Shown piece by piece: positions 39,049-47,701 of a stretch of DNA of 64,000 nucleotides. Under the pieces are notes generated by a model that was given only the letters and a program-made list of their open reading frames with translations, was not told the origin of the DNA and ran no database searches. The stretch is from Chitinophaga filiformis (GTDB lineage Bacteria > Bacteroidota > Bacteroidia > Chitinophagales > Chitinophagaceae), in assembly GCF_021646545.1 (NCBI RefSeq), contig NZ_JAKIRP010000001.1, forward strand, positions 558,001 through 622,000, given 5' to 3'. Numbering within the stretch: position 1 is the stretch's first letter; each line of letters starts with the position of its first letter. Position numbers and translations under genes: made by a program.

Positions 39049-39482
39049 AGCGTGAATAATCCCCCCCACTCATCTTCGCTTAAGATTCGTTGGGGGCTAT
39101 AGCCTATAGGCTCTCTACTATAGCATTATAGGCACTGTTCTATAGCCATCGCTATAGAATAGCTGTGCTAATGCAGGACTAGAGCGCCTATAGCTATAGA
39201 ATCGCAGGCTACATCAAGCGAAGTCGGACCCTTTTTGTACCATGAGAGGTCCGGTACCCCACCAGGTTCAACCCAAAGGCAGTGCAAAGGCTTCTTACAC
39301 CGCAAGGGGCCAATAAGCCAACTGGGAATCAGGCCATCTGATACTATTTTAACATAAAACACCTGTTCGAACAGTGTTCGAACTAGCAACGAACTAGCGA
39401 CGAAGAAGCATCGAACAACATACAGCATCAATCCAGCATAATAGAAACAATAGTAGGGGGCCTGATGCTATTTCCAAAGCCT

Positions 39483-39519
39483 GAGAGAACAAGGAGAGAA
39501 GACGGAGAGAACAAGGAGA
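39483..39519. repeat. Two 15-bp direct repeats with 22-bp period
   Basis: GAGAGAACAAGGAGA occurs at 39483-39497 and 39505-39519. Confidence 0.55.
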
Positions 39520-39549
39520 AGCATCATCGGCCCGGCACCAAAAAATAAA

Positions 39550-39573
39550 AGCCGGAATAAGATTATTCCGGCT
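39550..39573 (-). terminator. Terminator of the efflux operon
   Basis: Stem AGCCGGAATAA / TTATTCCGGCT with a 2-nt centre, followed on the minus strand by TTTTATTTTT. It lies 53 nt after the MFS stop codon. Confidence 0.85.
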
Positions 39574-39626
39574 CATTACCTAAACCTACAACTGTTACAC
39601 TGTTAGTAACATATCTTTAATATCAT

Positions 39627-41213
39627 TTAGTGCATCGCACTTGGATCCAGTTTTGCTTTTCTGCTGCCTTTAACCATCAGCACAAATGGTACACAGATCA
39701 GGAACATCAAACCCAGGTAGAGGAATACATCCATATACGACATTACCACAGACTGCTTCATGACGCTGTATTCCAGTGCCTGATAGGCACTTCCCGCAGC
39801 CCTCTTGGCATCCATTCCTTTTGCAACAAAGTTGGCTGTCATTCCTGATACTCTGTTCATCACATCAGGGTCATTAGTGTCCAGCTTACTCACCAGATCT
39901 ACACGGTGTAGTTCATTACGGCGGGAAACAAATGTTGTGATCAGTGCCACACCAAAGGAACCTCCCAGCTGACGCATCATACCGGTGAATGCCGCGCCTT
40001 GTCCTATCTGTTGACCTTTCAGTGTTGACAATGAAAGAGTTGTGATAGGAATAAACAACATACCCATTCCGACACCTCTTACAATCAGCATCCAGAAGAA
40101 GGCTTCTGATCCTGTGTCTGGCGTAATGATCTTATATCCCCAGAAACAGAAGACAAAGAACAGGAACATTCCCAATGCTACCAGATACTGTTGCGGTATT
40201 CCCTTTTCCAGCATTTTTCCTATAAAAGGCATCATAAATGCTGTGGTCAGGGCGGCGGGTATCATCAACATACCCGACTGTGTAGCCGTCCAGCCTAGTG
40301 TACTCTGAGTATATAGCGGAATAATGAAGGTAGATCCGTATAACCCGAAACCCATCAGGAAAGATAACAGCGTACCTGCCCGAAGATTTCCATTTCCAAG
40401 CACCCTCAGTTCCACTATGGGGTTCTTGTATGACAGTTCTCTCCAGATAAAGAAGAAGAAGCCCAATACTGCCGCAATTCCCAATATCAATATTGTCGAG
40501 TCATTAAACCAGTCATCTTCCTGTCCACGTTCTAAGACGTACTGGAGTGCTCCCACCCCTATAGCCAGGAGTCCAATTCCTAACCAGTCGATCTCACTCG
40601 CTGATTTCTTCTCACCATATTTTGGGCTTCTTACGAATTGTAGTGTAAGCAGGGTCGCTATTACTCCGATTGGAATGTTTATATAAAAAATGTAAGGCCA
40701 GGAGTAATTATCCACTATATAACCACCTAAAGGAGGACCCAGTGTCGGGCCAATGATCACACCCAGACCATAGATCGCCTGTGCCATCCCTCTTTTCTCC
40801 GGCGGATAGCTTTCAGTAATAATAGTTTGTGAAGTCACAAGCAACGCTCCACCACCTAAACCCTGTATAAAGCGGAATAATACGAGCTCCCACATGGCAG
40901 TGGCATTTCCGCAAAGGAAGGAGGATATCGTAAATATGACGATGGAAACTGCGAAGTAGTTACGACGTCCGAACTGTTGTGATAACCAGCTTGTCATCGG
41001 TACAATAATTACGTTACCGATAGCGTAAGCAGTGATCACCCAACCTATTTCGCTCAGCGTGGCCCCCATGTTTCCGCGCATATCATTCAATGCCACGTTC
41101 ACGATGGTCGTATCCACGATCTCCAGCAAGGCGCAAAAGATGGCAGTAATTGTAATGATCACCCGACGGGCTCCATATTCTACCAATGATTCTTGTTGCA
41201 TCGCGTTTATCAA
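39627..41213 (-). CDS. DHA2-family MFS drug efflux permease (EmrB/QacA type)
   Basis: The 528-residue inner-membrane protein has about 14 helices. Landmarks are the N-terminal LEIVDTTIVNVALNDMRGNM (motif D of DHA2 carriers), motif A WLSQQFGRRNYF, and motif C-like GLGVIIGPTLGPPLGG. It exports toxic compounds by proton antiport, and with the HlyD-type adaptor and TolC-type channel upstream it forms a tripartite pump across both membranes. An ATG at 41201 (MQQESL) could also be the start. The gene is last in the TetR-TolC-HlyD-MFS operon and ends at a strong terminator. Confidence 0.94.
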   Translation of the reverse strand: MINAMQQESLVEYGARRVIITITAIFCALLEIVDTTIVNVALNDMRGNMGATLSEIGWVITAYAIGNVIIVPMTSWLSQQFGRRNYFAVSIVIFTISSFLCGNATAMWELVLFRFIQGLGGGALLVTSQTIITESYPPEKRGMAQAIYGLGVIIGPTLGPPLGGYIVDNYSWPYIFYINIPIGVIATLLTLQFVRSPKYGEKKSASEIDWLGIGLLAIGVGALQYVLERGQEDDWFNDSTILILGIAAVLGFFFFIWRELSYKNPIVELRVLGNGNLRAGTLLSFLMGFGLYGSTFIIPLYTQSTLGWTATQSGMLMIPAALTTAFMMPFIGKMLEKGIPQQYLVALGMFLFFVFCFWGYKIITPDTGSEAFFWMLIVRGVGMGMLFIPITTLSLSTLKGQQIGQGAAFTGMMRQLGGSFGVALITTFVSRRNELHRVDLVSKLDTNDPDVMNRVSGMTANFVAKGMDAKRAAGSAYQALEYSVMKQSVVMSYMDVFLYLGLMFLICVPFVLMVKGSRKAKLDPSAMH

Positions 41214-41350
41214 TTAGTTGTATAAAGATCAGTTACCGAATGTCCCCGCCTGGTGACACGAAATACGCTATTGTATAAAAGACCAGACTAAAAGTAATTC
41301 CTGTTTATTCATCACCCGCACCACACAAGCGGGGCCATTCGTGACTGACA

Positions 41351-42478
41351 TTAATCAAGATGTACGTCCACAACTACGTTCATACCCGGACGGAGTTGTT
41401 TAACCTCAGGTTGTTTCAGATCGTTGAACTCGATCTTCACCGGCAGACGTTGTACAACCTTTACGAAGTTACCTGAAGCGTTATCGGGAGGCAGTAAGGC
41501 AAAACGTGCACCTGTAGCAGGAGAGAAGGAGGTTACTTTACCCTCGATAGACTTACCTGGGAATGCGTCCACATGCACACTTACTTTCTGACCCAGTTTC
41601 ATTTTATCGAGCTGTGTTTCCTTAAAGTTGGCCACTACCCATACGTCGTTAGATAAAACTACGCTGAAGAGTGACTGACCTGCCTGCACCAGTTGTCCTG
41701 GTTGTACATATATTTTTGACACTTCCCCATCTTCAGGAGCGGTGATGATAGCGTAGCTTGCCACCAGTTTTGCATTATCAACTTCTGCCTGACGTTCTTT
41801 GATCACAGCTTTGGCAGCATTGATCTGTTCAGCGGTAGCATCACTTTGTGTAGACACAGCACTTGTCTGACGGGCAGCCACTTTTTTCTGTTCTTCCAGT
41901 ACATTCAGCTGGCGTTCTGCAGTTTGTTTTGCAGCCAGGGCCTGCTCATATTGTTGCTGGGTAATAGAGTGATCCTTAATCAGGTTGCTGTAACGTTCGT
42001 AGTCCTGGTTAGCGCGCCATACATTTACCTTGGCGGCTTCTATCTGTGCATCTACTGCTGAGATATTTGCCTGGGAAGAAGAAACGTTTGAGCGGGCTGC
42101 AGTAGTAGTAGCCACTGCTACCTGTACATTTGCTTCTGCAGCGGCCAGTGCTGCTTCTGCCTGTGACACTTTGATCTGCAGATCCCTGTCATCAAGTATT
42201 ACCAGGGTATCGCCTTTCTTTACACGTTGGTTATCTTTAACACGTACCTCTTTCACATAACCTGTTACTCTCGGGATCACAGGACTCACATTTGCTTCTA
42301 TCTGCGCATTGTCGGTCTCTTCGTGATGTTGAGCATGTATATATTTAGAGATACCGAATGCACCACCACCGATAACAAGGATTGCCAAAACGATGATGAA
42401 ACGATAGTTCCTCTTTTTAGGAGCTTCATGAGCATTCTGGGAACTTTTATTGTTAGTTGTAGCTGTTTGCGTTTCCAT
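41351..42478 (-). CDS. HlyD/EmrA-family membrane fusion protein
   Basis: The 375-residue periplasmic adaptor has a single N-terminal membrane anchor (FIIVLAILVIGGGAFGI). A biotinyl-lipoyl half follows (ITGYVKEVRVKDNQRVKKGD), then a long coiled coil of ~110 residues rich in Ala and Gln. The second lipoyl half (IITAPEDGEVSKIYVQPGQL) and a beta-barrel domain (VHVDAFPGKSIEGKVTSFSP) complete the fold. It bridges the MFS pump and the TolC channel encoded next to it. It starts 43 nt after the TolC gene stop. Confidence 0.95.
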   Translation of the reverse strand: METQTATTNNKSSQNAHEAPKKRNYRFIIVLAILVIGGGAFGISKYIHAQHHEETDNAQIEANVSPVIPRVTGYVKEVRVKDNQRVKKGDTLVILDDRDLQIKVSQAEAALAAAEANVQVAVATTTAARSNVSSSQANISAVDAQIEAAKVNVWRANQDYERYSNLIKDHSITQQQYEQALAAKQTAERQLNVLEEQKKVAARQTSAVSTQSDATAEQINAAKAVIKERQAEVDNAKLVASYAIITAPEDGEVSKIYVQPGQLVQAGQSLFSVVLSNDVWVVANFKETQLDKMKLGQKVSVHVDAFPGKSIEGKVTSFSPATGARFALLPPDNASGNFVKVVQRLPVKIEFNDLKQPEVKQLRPGMNVVVDVHLD

Positions 42479-42521
42479 ATAATATATATATGATTGTTAC
42501 TTTTTTTAAAATCCTGATTGA

Positions 42522-43889
42522 TTATTTCCCGGCCTCTGCACCTGTTTCATTCAAGACACCTGCGGTTTCAAGTAGTTTGGTATAAGCAACTACCGCATCA
42601 GCTTTAGCAAAAGCATAGTTCAGTCTTGCCTGTACGTTTGCCACATCAGCTTCCAGCAGGTCTGTAGTGGTAGCCAGATTATTCTCCTGCTTGTTCTTTA
42701 CTATCTTATAATTCTCACTTGCCTGGTCAATTGCCTTCATGTAGGCTTCTATCTTCTTCTGATTCACTAAATAATCCTGATATGCCTTGTTGATAGAAAG
42801 ATGAATATTATCTGCCAGCAACTCCTCATTTACCTGTACTTCCTGCATTCTTATTTTCGCTTCTGTCACTTTTGATCCGGCTTTCCAGAGGGAGGAAGGA
42901 GAATATTTTACGCCGATGCCGGCATTCAGTGCATTGGTCACTGTCAGGGCGTTAGGTACACTCAGGGCAACATAACCGCCAGTCAGTGCTACTGAGGGAT
43001 AATATTCGCCTTTAGCAGCTTTGATACCTGCGTTCGCAGCTCTTTCACGGGCGGAGAGTGCAGCGGCATCCTTGCGGTTCTGCAGGGCTATCTGTTCCCA
43101 TTCGGCAGCAGCTTTGGTACCCGCGGGTATCTGTTCGAAAGTGGTAGTATCGGCGGTCAGTGTTGTCGTTTCTGGTAAGCCCAGCAATAAATTCATCGCG
43201 ATATTAGCCAGTTTGAGATTACTTTCTGCTTCCAGCAGAGATACCTCTACATTCGATTGCTGCAGTTGCACTTTTAATAAATCGTTACGAGCTACGATAC
43301 CATTTTTCTCAAGATTGGTAAAATCTGCCACCCGCTGTTGCTGTTGTTTCAGATTCTCCTGTACAAGCGTCACCGCCTGTTGCGCCTTATACAGATTGCT
43401 GTAAGCGTTGATCGTATTCTGGATCACTGCTTCGCGGTCTTTGTCGGCATCCAGTTTTGCTGCTTCAGCCAGATATCTTGCTGATTCTTTCTGGCTCTGG
43501 ATAATGAACCCGGAAAAGATCGGCAGGGAAACAGAAGCCATGGCGTAGGCTACTGAATTCACTTTAGGAGATGATCCGCCACCGGAACTATCACTACCTC
43601 CTACCTTCAGTTTGAGATCTACATTCGGCTCGTTGATACGGAGGTATGAAGCAGAAACGCTTACGTCTGGTAATTGAGAATTGTTGGCGGTTTTAACTGA
43701 TGCCAGTGCTGCGTCAATCTTGGTTTTGCTGAGTTTGAGTTCTTTACTGTTTTGTATACTAAGCGTTATGGCTTCTTTCAAAGACAGGCTCTTCTTGTCT
43801 TGCGCCTGGCTACTGAGATAAGGTAAAGTCAGCAGAAGGGCGCACACTGTAAGAGACCATAGTCGCCTGTATGTGCTATTAAGCTTCAT
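42522..43889 (-). CDS. TolC-family outer-membrane efflux channel
   Basis: The 455-residue protein has a signal peptide ending SSQAQ and two repeats of the OEP domain: the first begins LSLKEAITLSIQNSKELKLS and the second lies around LSARERAANAGIKAAKGEYY. Long amphipathic helices form the periplasmic tunnel. It is the exit duct for the MFS/HlyD pump. The start codon overlaps the end of the tetR-like gene by 11 bp, indicating co-transcription and translational coupling. Confidence 0.94.
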   Translation of the reverse strand: MKLNSTYRRLWSLTVCALLLTLPYLSSQAQDKKSLSLKEAITLSIQNSKELKLSKTKIDAALASVKTANNSQLPDVSVSASYLRINEPNVDLKLKVGGSDSSGGGSSPKVNSVAYAMASVSLPIFSGFIIQSQKESARYLAEAAKLDADKDREAVIQNTINAYSNLYKAQQAVTLVQENLKQQQQRVADFTNLEKNGIVARNDLLKVQLQQSNVEVSLLEAESNLKLANIAMNLLLGLPETTTLTADTTTFEQIPAGTKAAAEWEQIALQNRKDAAALSARERAANAGIKAAKGEYYPSVALTGGYVALSVPNALTVTNALNAGIGVKYSPSSLWKAGSKVTEAKIRMQEVQVNEELLADNIHLSINKAYQDYLVNQKKIEAYMKAIDQASENYKIVKNKQENNLATTTDLLEADVANVQARLNYAFAKADAVVAYTKLLETAGVLNETGAEAGK

Positions 43890-44505
43890 GGATTAGAATG
43901 GCTTTAAACAAATTTTTCAAATGATTGCTTGTATGACTGATTAGATATTCCTGAAGTTGGCTATCTGTAAGATGTTCTAAATTGCTCATGCGCTGGAAAT
44001 GATGCCTGGTAGACATAATATGGTTAGTTGTACCTACAAGGGTAACCACCATCATCATGATATCCACATCCCTGTTAAATACCCCATTTTCCTGTCCTTC
44101 ATTAATGAAGGATTTGATCACTTCGTATACCTCTTTTTTATTTTCGTGAATAAGTTCGTTCACTGCTATATCTTCCTGGATCTGCGCCCTTATCATCATC
44201 AGATTGAAGCAAGGATTGCTCATAACCCGGGCAACGTACGTTTCCACCAAAGCATCAAATCTTTCAACATATGAACGCTCTGTATTAGTAAGCGTTGCCG
44301 TCAACGTCATTTTCCAGGCGATGATTCTTTTCAGGAAGATGGCCTCAATTAATTTTTCTTTTGAGCCAAAGTAGTAAGATATCATTGCGATGTTCACATC
44401 AGCCTCATGAGCAATATCCCTCACTGAAGTGGCATGAAAACCATGAGAAGCGAACAGCTTCTCGGCAGCCTCCAGGATTGATAATTGCTTTTGATTGTAT
44501 TCCAT
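43879..44505 (-). CDS. TetR-family repressor of the efflux operon
   Basis: The ATG at 44505 gives 208 residues. An in-frame ATG at 44529 overlaps the -7 promoter element (44534-44527), so it cannot be the start of this transcript. The N-terminal helix-turn-helix is KLFASHGFHATSVRDIAHEADVNIAMISYYFGSKE in function; its core 'TSVRDIAHEADVNIAMISY' matches TetR. The C-terminal part is helical and binds ligands. As the first gene of the pump operon it is very likely an autoregulating repressor released by a pump substrate. The binding site is probably the palindrome in the promoter spacer (44542-44553). Confidence 0.94.
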   Translation of the reverse strand: MEYNQKQLSILEAAEKLFASHGFHATSVRDIAHEADVNIAMISYYFGSKEKLIEAIFLKRIIAWKMTLTATLTNTERSYVERFDALVETYVARVMSNPCFNLMMIRAQIQEDIAVNELIHENKKEVYEVIKSFINEGQENGVFNRDVDIMMMVVTLVGTTNHIMSTRHHFQRMSNLEHLTDSQLQEYLISHTSNHLKNLFKAILIHEA

Positions 44506-44526
44506 GTGTAAATCGAATTGTGAGTA

Positions 44527-44557
44527 CAAAGTTAAACAAACATTTAATTAAATCAAA
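44527..44557 (-). promoter_or_regulatory. Promoter of the tetR-tolC-hlyD-mfs operon
   Basis: On the minus strand TTTG (44557-44554) is followed after exactly 19 nt by TAACTTTG (44534-44527). Both elements match the Bacteroidetes consensus. Confidence 0.75.
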
Positions 44558-44568
44558 CGACTGTTTAA
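44532..44568. promoter_or_regulatory. Candidate TetR operator in the promoter
   Basis: The perfect palindrome ATTTAATTAAAT (44542-44553) fills most of the 19-nt spacer between the -33 and -7 elements. A wider dyad TTAAACA (44532-44538) / TGTTTAA (44562-44568) surrounds it. Binding there would block RNA polymerase. Confidence 0.6.
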
Positions 44569-45470
44569 ATCTAGGTAACTTTAATACATTTTTAAGCTGA
44601 TTTTAAGGTTATTGCCTTGATTGAGTTAATTTTAGCTAGGTCAGCTATGGAACACATTAATATTTTTTAATACCCAATAAAAAAGAAGGGCTGCCTGCGA
44701 GGCGAGTGAACAGAAAGAACTAACAGTCTCAAAATGAACATAATGGACTCATTGATTCCAGGTTTTTCATTTTACTTTTGAGCCGTTAAAAAAATTGTTG
44801 TCCCGATTCATTCAATCAGTCATGCTATATCTATTTGTAAGTGAGTTCACTTTTGCCGATAAAACCATTCATTCTTTATCCAGAACCAATACATTATTAT
44901 GTACTATTTTTTAAGGAACCATTGTTTATCAGGCAGTTTGCCTGTATACATTGAGAGGATCCATTTAAACCTGTTTTTGTACCTATCGTTATATTTATGC
45001 CTATTCCTATATCTATATCTATTTTCTGGTCTAAATCTATCTCTATATCTATCCATATCCATTATCTGAAAACGATACCGGATTCAATCGTTCCGTCCAA
45101 TCCGGGCTGAATTCCATTTTTGCTTTACTGTTCGTCGCGCATCTTTGGTCCGTCTTACAGCTTTGACGTTACCACAGCAGCGAAGAACATCCATTGCTTG
45201 TGTCTAAGGCGTTGTAATTCTTTATAATGCCCTGGACGGGGGTCTGTACTTTCTTTAATACACACCAAGGTTGATAAAATAGATGATTACCCCGGAGCGC
45301 TGTCCAGCGCTCTGGCTTTTCAACTTATCCTCCTTCAGGAGATAATTGCTGTACTATACAGCTATTGGCCCAGCAAGGCCTGAGCCACCGTGTCTATAAA
45401 AGATTGTGCAGGAAAAGAGTATTATTATGTAATCAAAATATAATTACTGAGCGCAAATACATTAATAATT
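44569..45470. other. Non-coding region upstream of fructokinase
   Basis: About 900 bp with no convincing gene. It contains a small hairpin CAGGCA-GTT-TGCCTG (44930-44944) and a degenerate repeat built on TATCTA / TATTCC hexamers (about 44981-45062). The fructokinase promoter could not be assigned. Confidence 0.55.
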
Positions 45471-46373
45471 ATGACGCAATACCAAGTAGCTTGTTTTGGA
45501 GAAGTGCTCTGGGATATTTTGCCAGATAAGGCCCTGCCGGGAGGAGCACCGATGAACGTGGCCTATCATCTTCAGAAATTATCCGTGCCTGCGGCTATGA
45601 TATCCAGTATTGGAAACGATGAACCTGGCCATACCTTACTGGAAATAATGAAGCAATATCAGCTGACAACCGACTATATTCAAACTGATCCTATCAATGA
45701 AACAGGAAAGGTTTATGCCCGTCCATCAGCAGAAAATCCGCTGGAGATGAAGTACGAGATCGTGCGACCTGTTGCCTGGGATTATATTTCTTTTACACCT
45801 GCCCTACGGGAACTGGCTCAGCAACCAGGAGATACTTTCCTCGTTTTCGGTAGCCTGGCCAGCCGGAATATGGACAGCAGACAGACCTTACTGTCCTTAT
45901 TAAAAGGAAACCGCACCTTTGTACTGGACATTAATCTGCGTCCTCCTCATTTTGACCAGGAGCTGCTGGTAGAGCTGTTACATCATTGCCACATATTAAA
46001 ACTAAATGAGACCGAACTTGCTACCATCGGCAGCTGGCACCAGTGGCCAGACAATATGGAGGCACAGGCAAAAGCACTGAGCACACAATATTCCATTCCA
46101 ACTATCATTATTACGCTAGGGGAGAAGGGAGCCGCCCTGTTAAAAGGGGGAAAATTCTATCAGCATCCCGGATACCGCGTAAAGGTGGCTGATACAATCG
46201 GTAGCGGAGACGCTTTTCTAGCGGGCTTCCTGTATAGCACCATTAAAAAATACGATCCTTTCGATACGCTTTCTTTTTCATGCGCGCTGGGCGCTGTAGT
46301 AGCATCCTATCACGGTGGATGTCCTGACTATCAGCGAGCAGAGATCATTACACTGATGGCAGCTCACGGGTAG
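45471..46373 (+). CDS. PfkB-family fructokinase-like sugar kinase
   Basis: The 300-residue cytoplasmic kinase starts VACFGEVLWDILPDKALPGG, the typical fructokinase N-terminus with substrate-binding Asp and GG. The C-terminal signature DTIGSGDAFLAGF contains the catalytic Asp. The segment CHILKLNETELATIG is the expected conserved region. The likely reaction is ATP-dependent phosphorylation of fructose or a related sugar. The gene stands alone with a strong terminator behind it. Confidence 0.9.
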   Translation: MTQYQVACFGEVLWDILPDKALPGGAPMNVAYHLQKLSVPAAMISSIGNDEPGHTLLEIMKQYQLTTDYIQTDPINETGKVYARPSAENPLEMKYEIVRPVAWDYISFTPALRELAQQPGDTFLVFGSLASRNMDSRQTLLSLLKGNRTFVLDINLRPPHFDQELLVELLHHCHILKLNETELATIGSWHQWPDNMEAQAKALSTQYSIPTIIITLGEKGAALLKGGKFYQHPGYRVKVADTIGSGDAFLAGFLYSTIKKYDPFDTLSFSCALGAVVASYHGGCPDYQRAEIITLMAAHG

Positions 46374-46487
46374 AAGTTGTCAGAACGAGTAGAGGGGAGA
46401 GTGCCTGAACTCGTTGCCGGGTTACGATTGTAGAGATGGCATTCTGCCAGGTAAAGTAAGCGAACATTTTAAAGAATTCATCCAACG

Positions 46488-46517
46488 GGGCATAATTTAG
46501 AATTATGCCCTTTTTTT
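46488..46517 (+). terminator. Rho-independent terminator of the fructokinase gene
   Basis: Perfect 10-bp stem GGGCATAATT / AATTATGCCC with loop TAG followed by seven T. Confidence 0.9.
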
Positions 46518-46591
46518 GCATTTTAACCATTCAATTAAGCCATTCATTGAAAAAATCTAAATAACGCCTCCATCTTTCTTATATTTAGCTC

Positions 46592-47701
46592 ATGTCTCAA
46601 CTTATTCGTCATGTGATTACAGGATTGGGAATGGTATGCCTGTACCTCCCATCTTACGCACAACAAAAGCCGGCCTATGTGCCTCCCAGGCAATATCACT
46701 CTTATCAGACTGATGTCCCTATCAAAATAGATGGGATAGCAGACGAAAATGCATGGTCAAAAGCTGTATGGAGTGATGATTTTACAGATATTGAAGGCGA
46801 TAAACAGCCGGCGCCAGCCATGCGGACACGCCTGAAAATGCTGTGGGATCACCAACATCTCTACATCCTTGCGGAACTGGAAGAACCTCATATCTGGGCG
46901 ACCTTACATCAGCACGACACTATTATCTTCCAGGATAACGATTTTGAAGTATTCGCAGATCCCGACGGAGATGGTGAAAAGTATTTTGAAATAGAGATCA
47001 ATGCTCATAATACGGTGATGGATCTCTTCATGTCCAAAGCGTACCGGGTGGGCGGAGACGCGCTGATGACCTGGGATACCAGGGGACTCCGGACGGCAGT
47101 TCAGATAGACGGTACATTAAACAATCCGCAGGATAAGGATAAAAAATGGACTGTAGAAATGGCTATCCCTTTCAGCGCATTTGGTTTCTTTAACCAGGGC
47201 CTGACGCCTAAAGACGGAGCCCGCTGGAGAATTAATTTTTCCCGTGTTGAATGGGATACCGATATTGTGAATGGTCAGTATATCAAGCGCAAGGATCCCA
47301 AAACCGGTAGGCCATTGCCTGAGCATAACTGGGTATGGTCTCCTCAGGGTATCATTAATATGCATGCACCTGAAAAGTGGGGCTACCTGTCTTTCGTCGC
47401 TAAACCTGCCGGCAGTGCTCCGGTTACCTTACCGCTGCCTGCTATTGAAGCGGCAAAGGAATATCTCTGGGATGTATACGCCAAGCAATTGCAGTACCGC
47501 AAAAAGAATGGGCGCTATGCGTCTAACCTGAGTGCACTTGGTATATCAGCCACCACGATCACGGTGCAGGGAGTAACTTACACATTACAAATGGAGGGTA
47601 TCACGGATCAGTTCACGGCCACCCTGCTGAATAAAAGCTCAAAAGAACGCTGTTCTATTAATCAAGAAGGGAAAATCTCTCAAAACTCATCACATGAATA
47701 A
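46592..47701 (+). CDS. Secreted CBM9-like carbohydrate-binding protein
   Basis: The 369-residue protein has a signal peptide ending PSYAQ. Residues about 40-270 match the family-9-like (DOMON-type) carbohydrate-binding fold: IDGIADENAWSKAVWSDDF at the start, LKMLWDHQHLYILAELEEP, and VEMAIPFSAFGF later. The C-terminal ~90 residues are beta-rich and of unknown type. It is probably periplasmic or surface-exposed and binds glycan fragments. The downstream hydrolase gene begins inside it (8-bp overlap), so the two form one translation unit. Confidence 0.85.
   Translation: MSQLIRHVITGLGMVCLYLPSYAQQKPAYVPPRQYHSYQTDVPIKIDGIADENAWSKAVWSDDFTDIEGDKQPAPAMRTRLKMLWDHQHLYILAELEEPHIWATLHQHDTIIFQDNDFEVFADPDGDGEKYFEIEINAHNTVMDLFMSKAYRVGGDALMTWDTRGLRTAVQIDGTLNNPQDKDKKWTVEMAIPFSAFGFFNQGLTPKDGARWRINFSRVEWDTDIVNGQYIKRKDPKTGRPLPEHNWVWSPQGIINMHAPEKWGYLSFVAKPAGSAPVTLPLPAIEAAKEYLWDVYAKQLQYRKKNGRYASNLSALGISATTITVQGVTYTLQMEGITDQFTATLLNKSSKERCSINQEGKISQNSSHE

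Larger units (their letters stand above)
37894..39549. other. 1.65-kb non-coding region rich in inverted repeats
   Basis: No frame here is convincing; frames at 39168-39431 and 39394-39576 (minus) have unusual composition and no domain. The first ~500 bp are AT-rich, then from about 38400 the composition changes. It contains long inverted repeats at 38665-38762 and 38885-39048, an 18-bp palindrome at 38794-38811, a hairpin at 39061-39095, a cluster of CTATAG motifs at 39098-39200, a GTTCGAAC double palindrome at 39365-39383 and two 15-bp direct repeats at 39483-39519. Confidence 0.6.

Noticed and set aside
39168-39576. Two minus-strand frames (87 and 60 codons) in the repeat-rich region
   Set aside because: Composition is unlike the rest of the genome, no domain is visible, and they overlap repeats and the terminator.
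44981-45062. Microsatellite or phase-variable repeat (TATCTA)n
   Set aside because: The hexamer is degenerate with few exact copies and does not touch a coding frame or promoter that I can identify.
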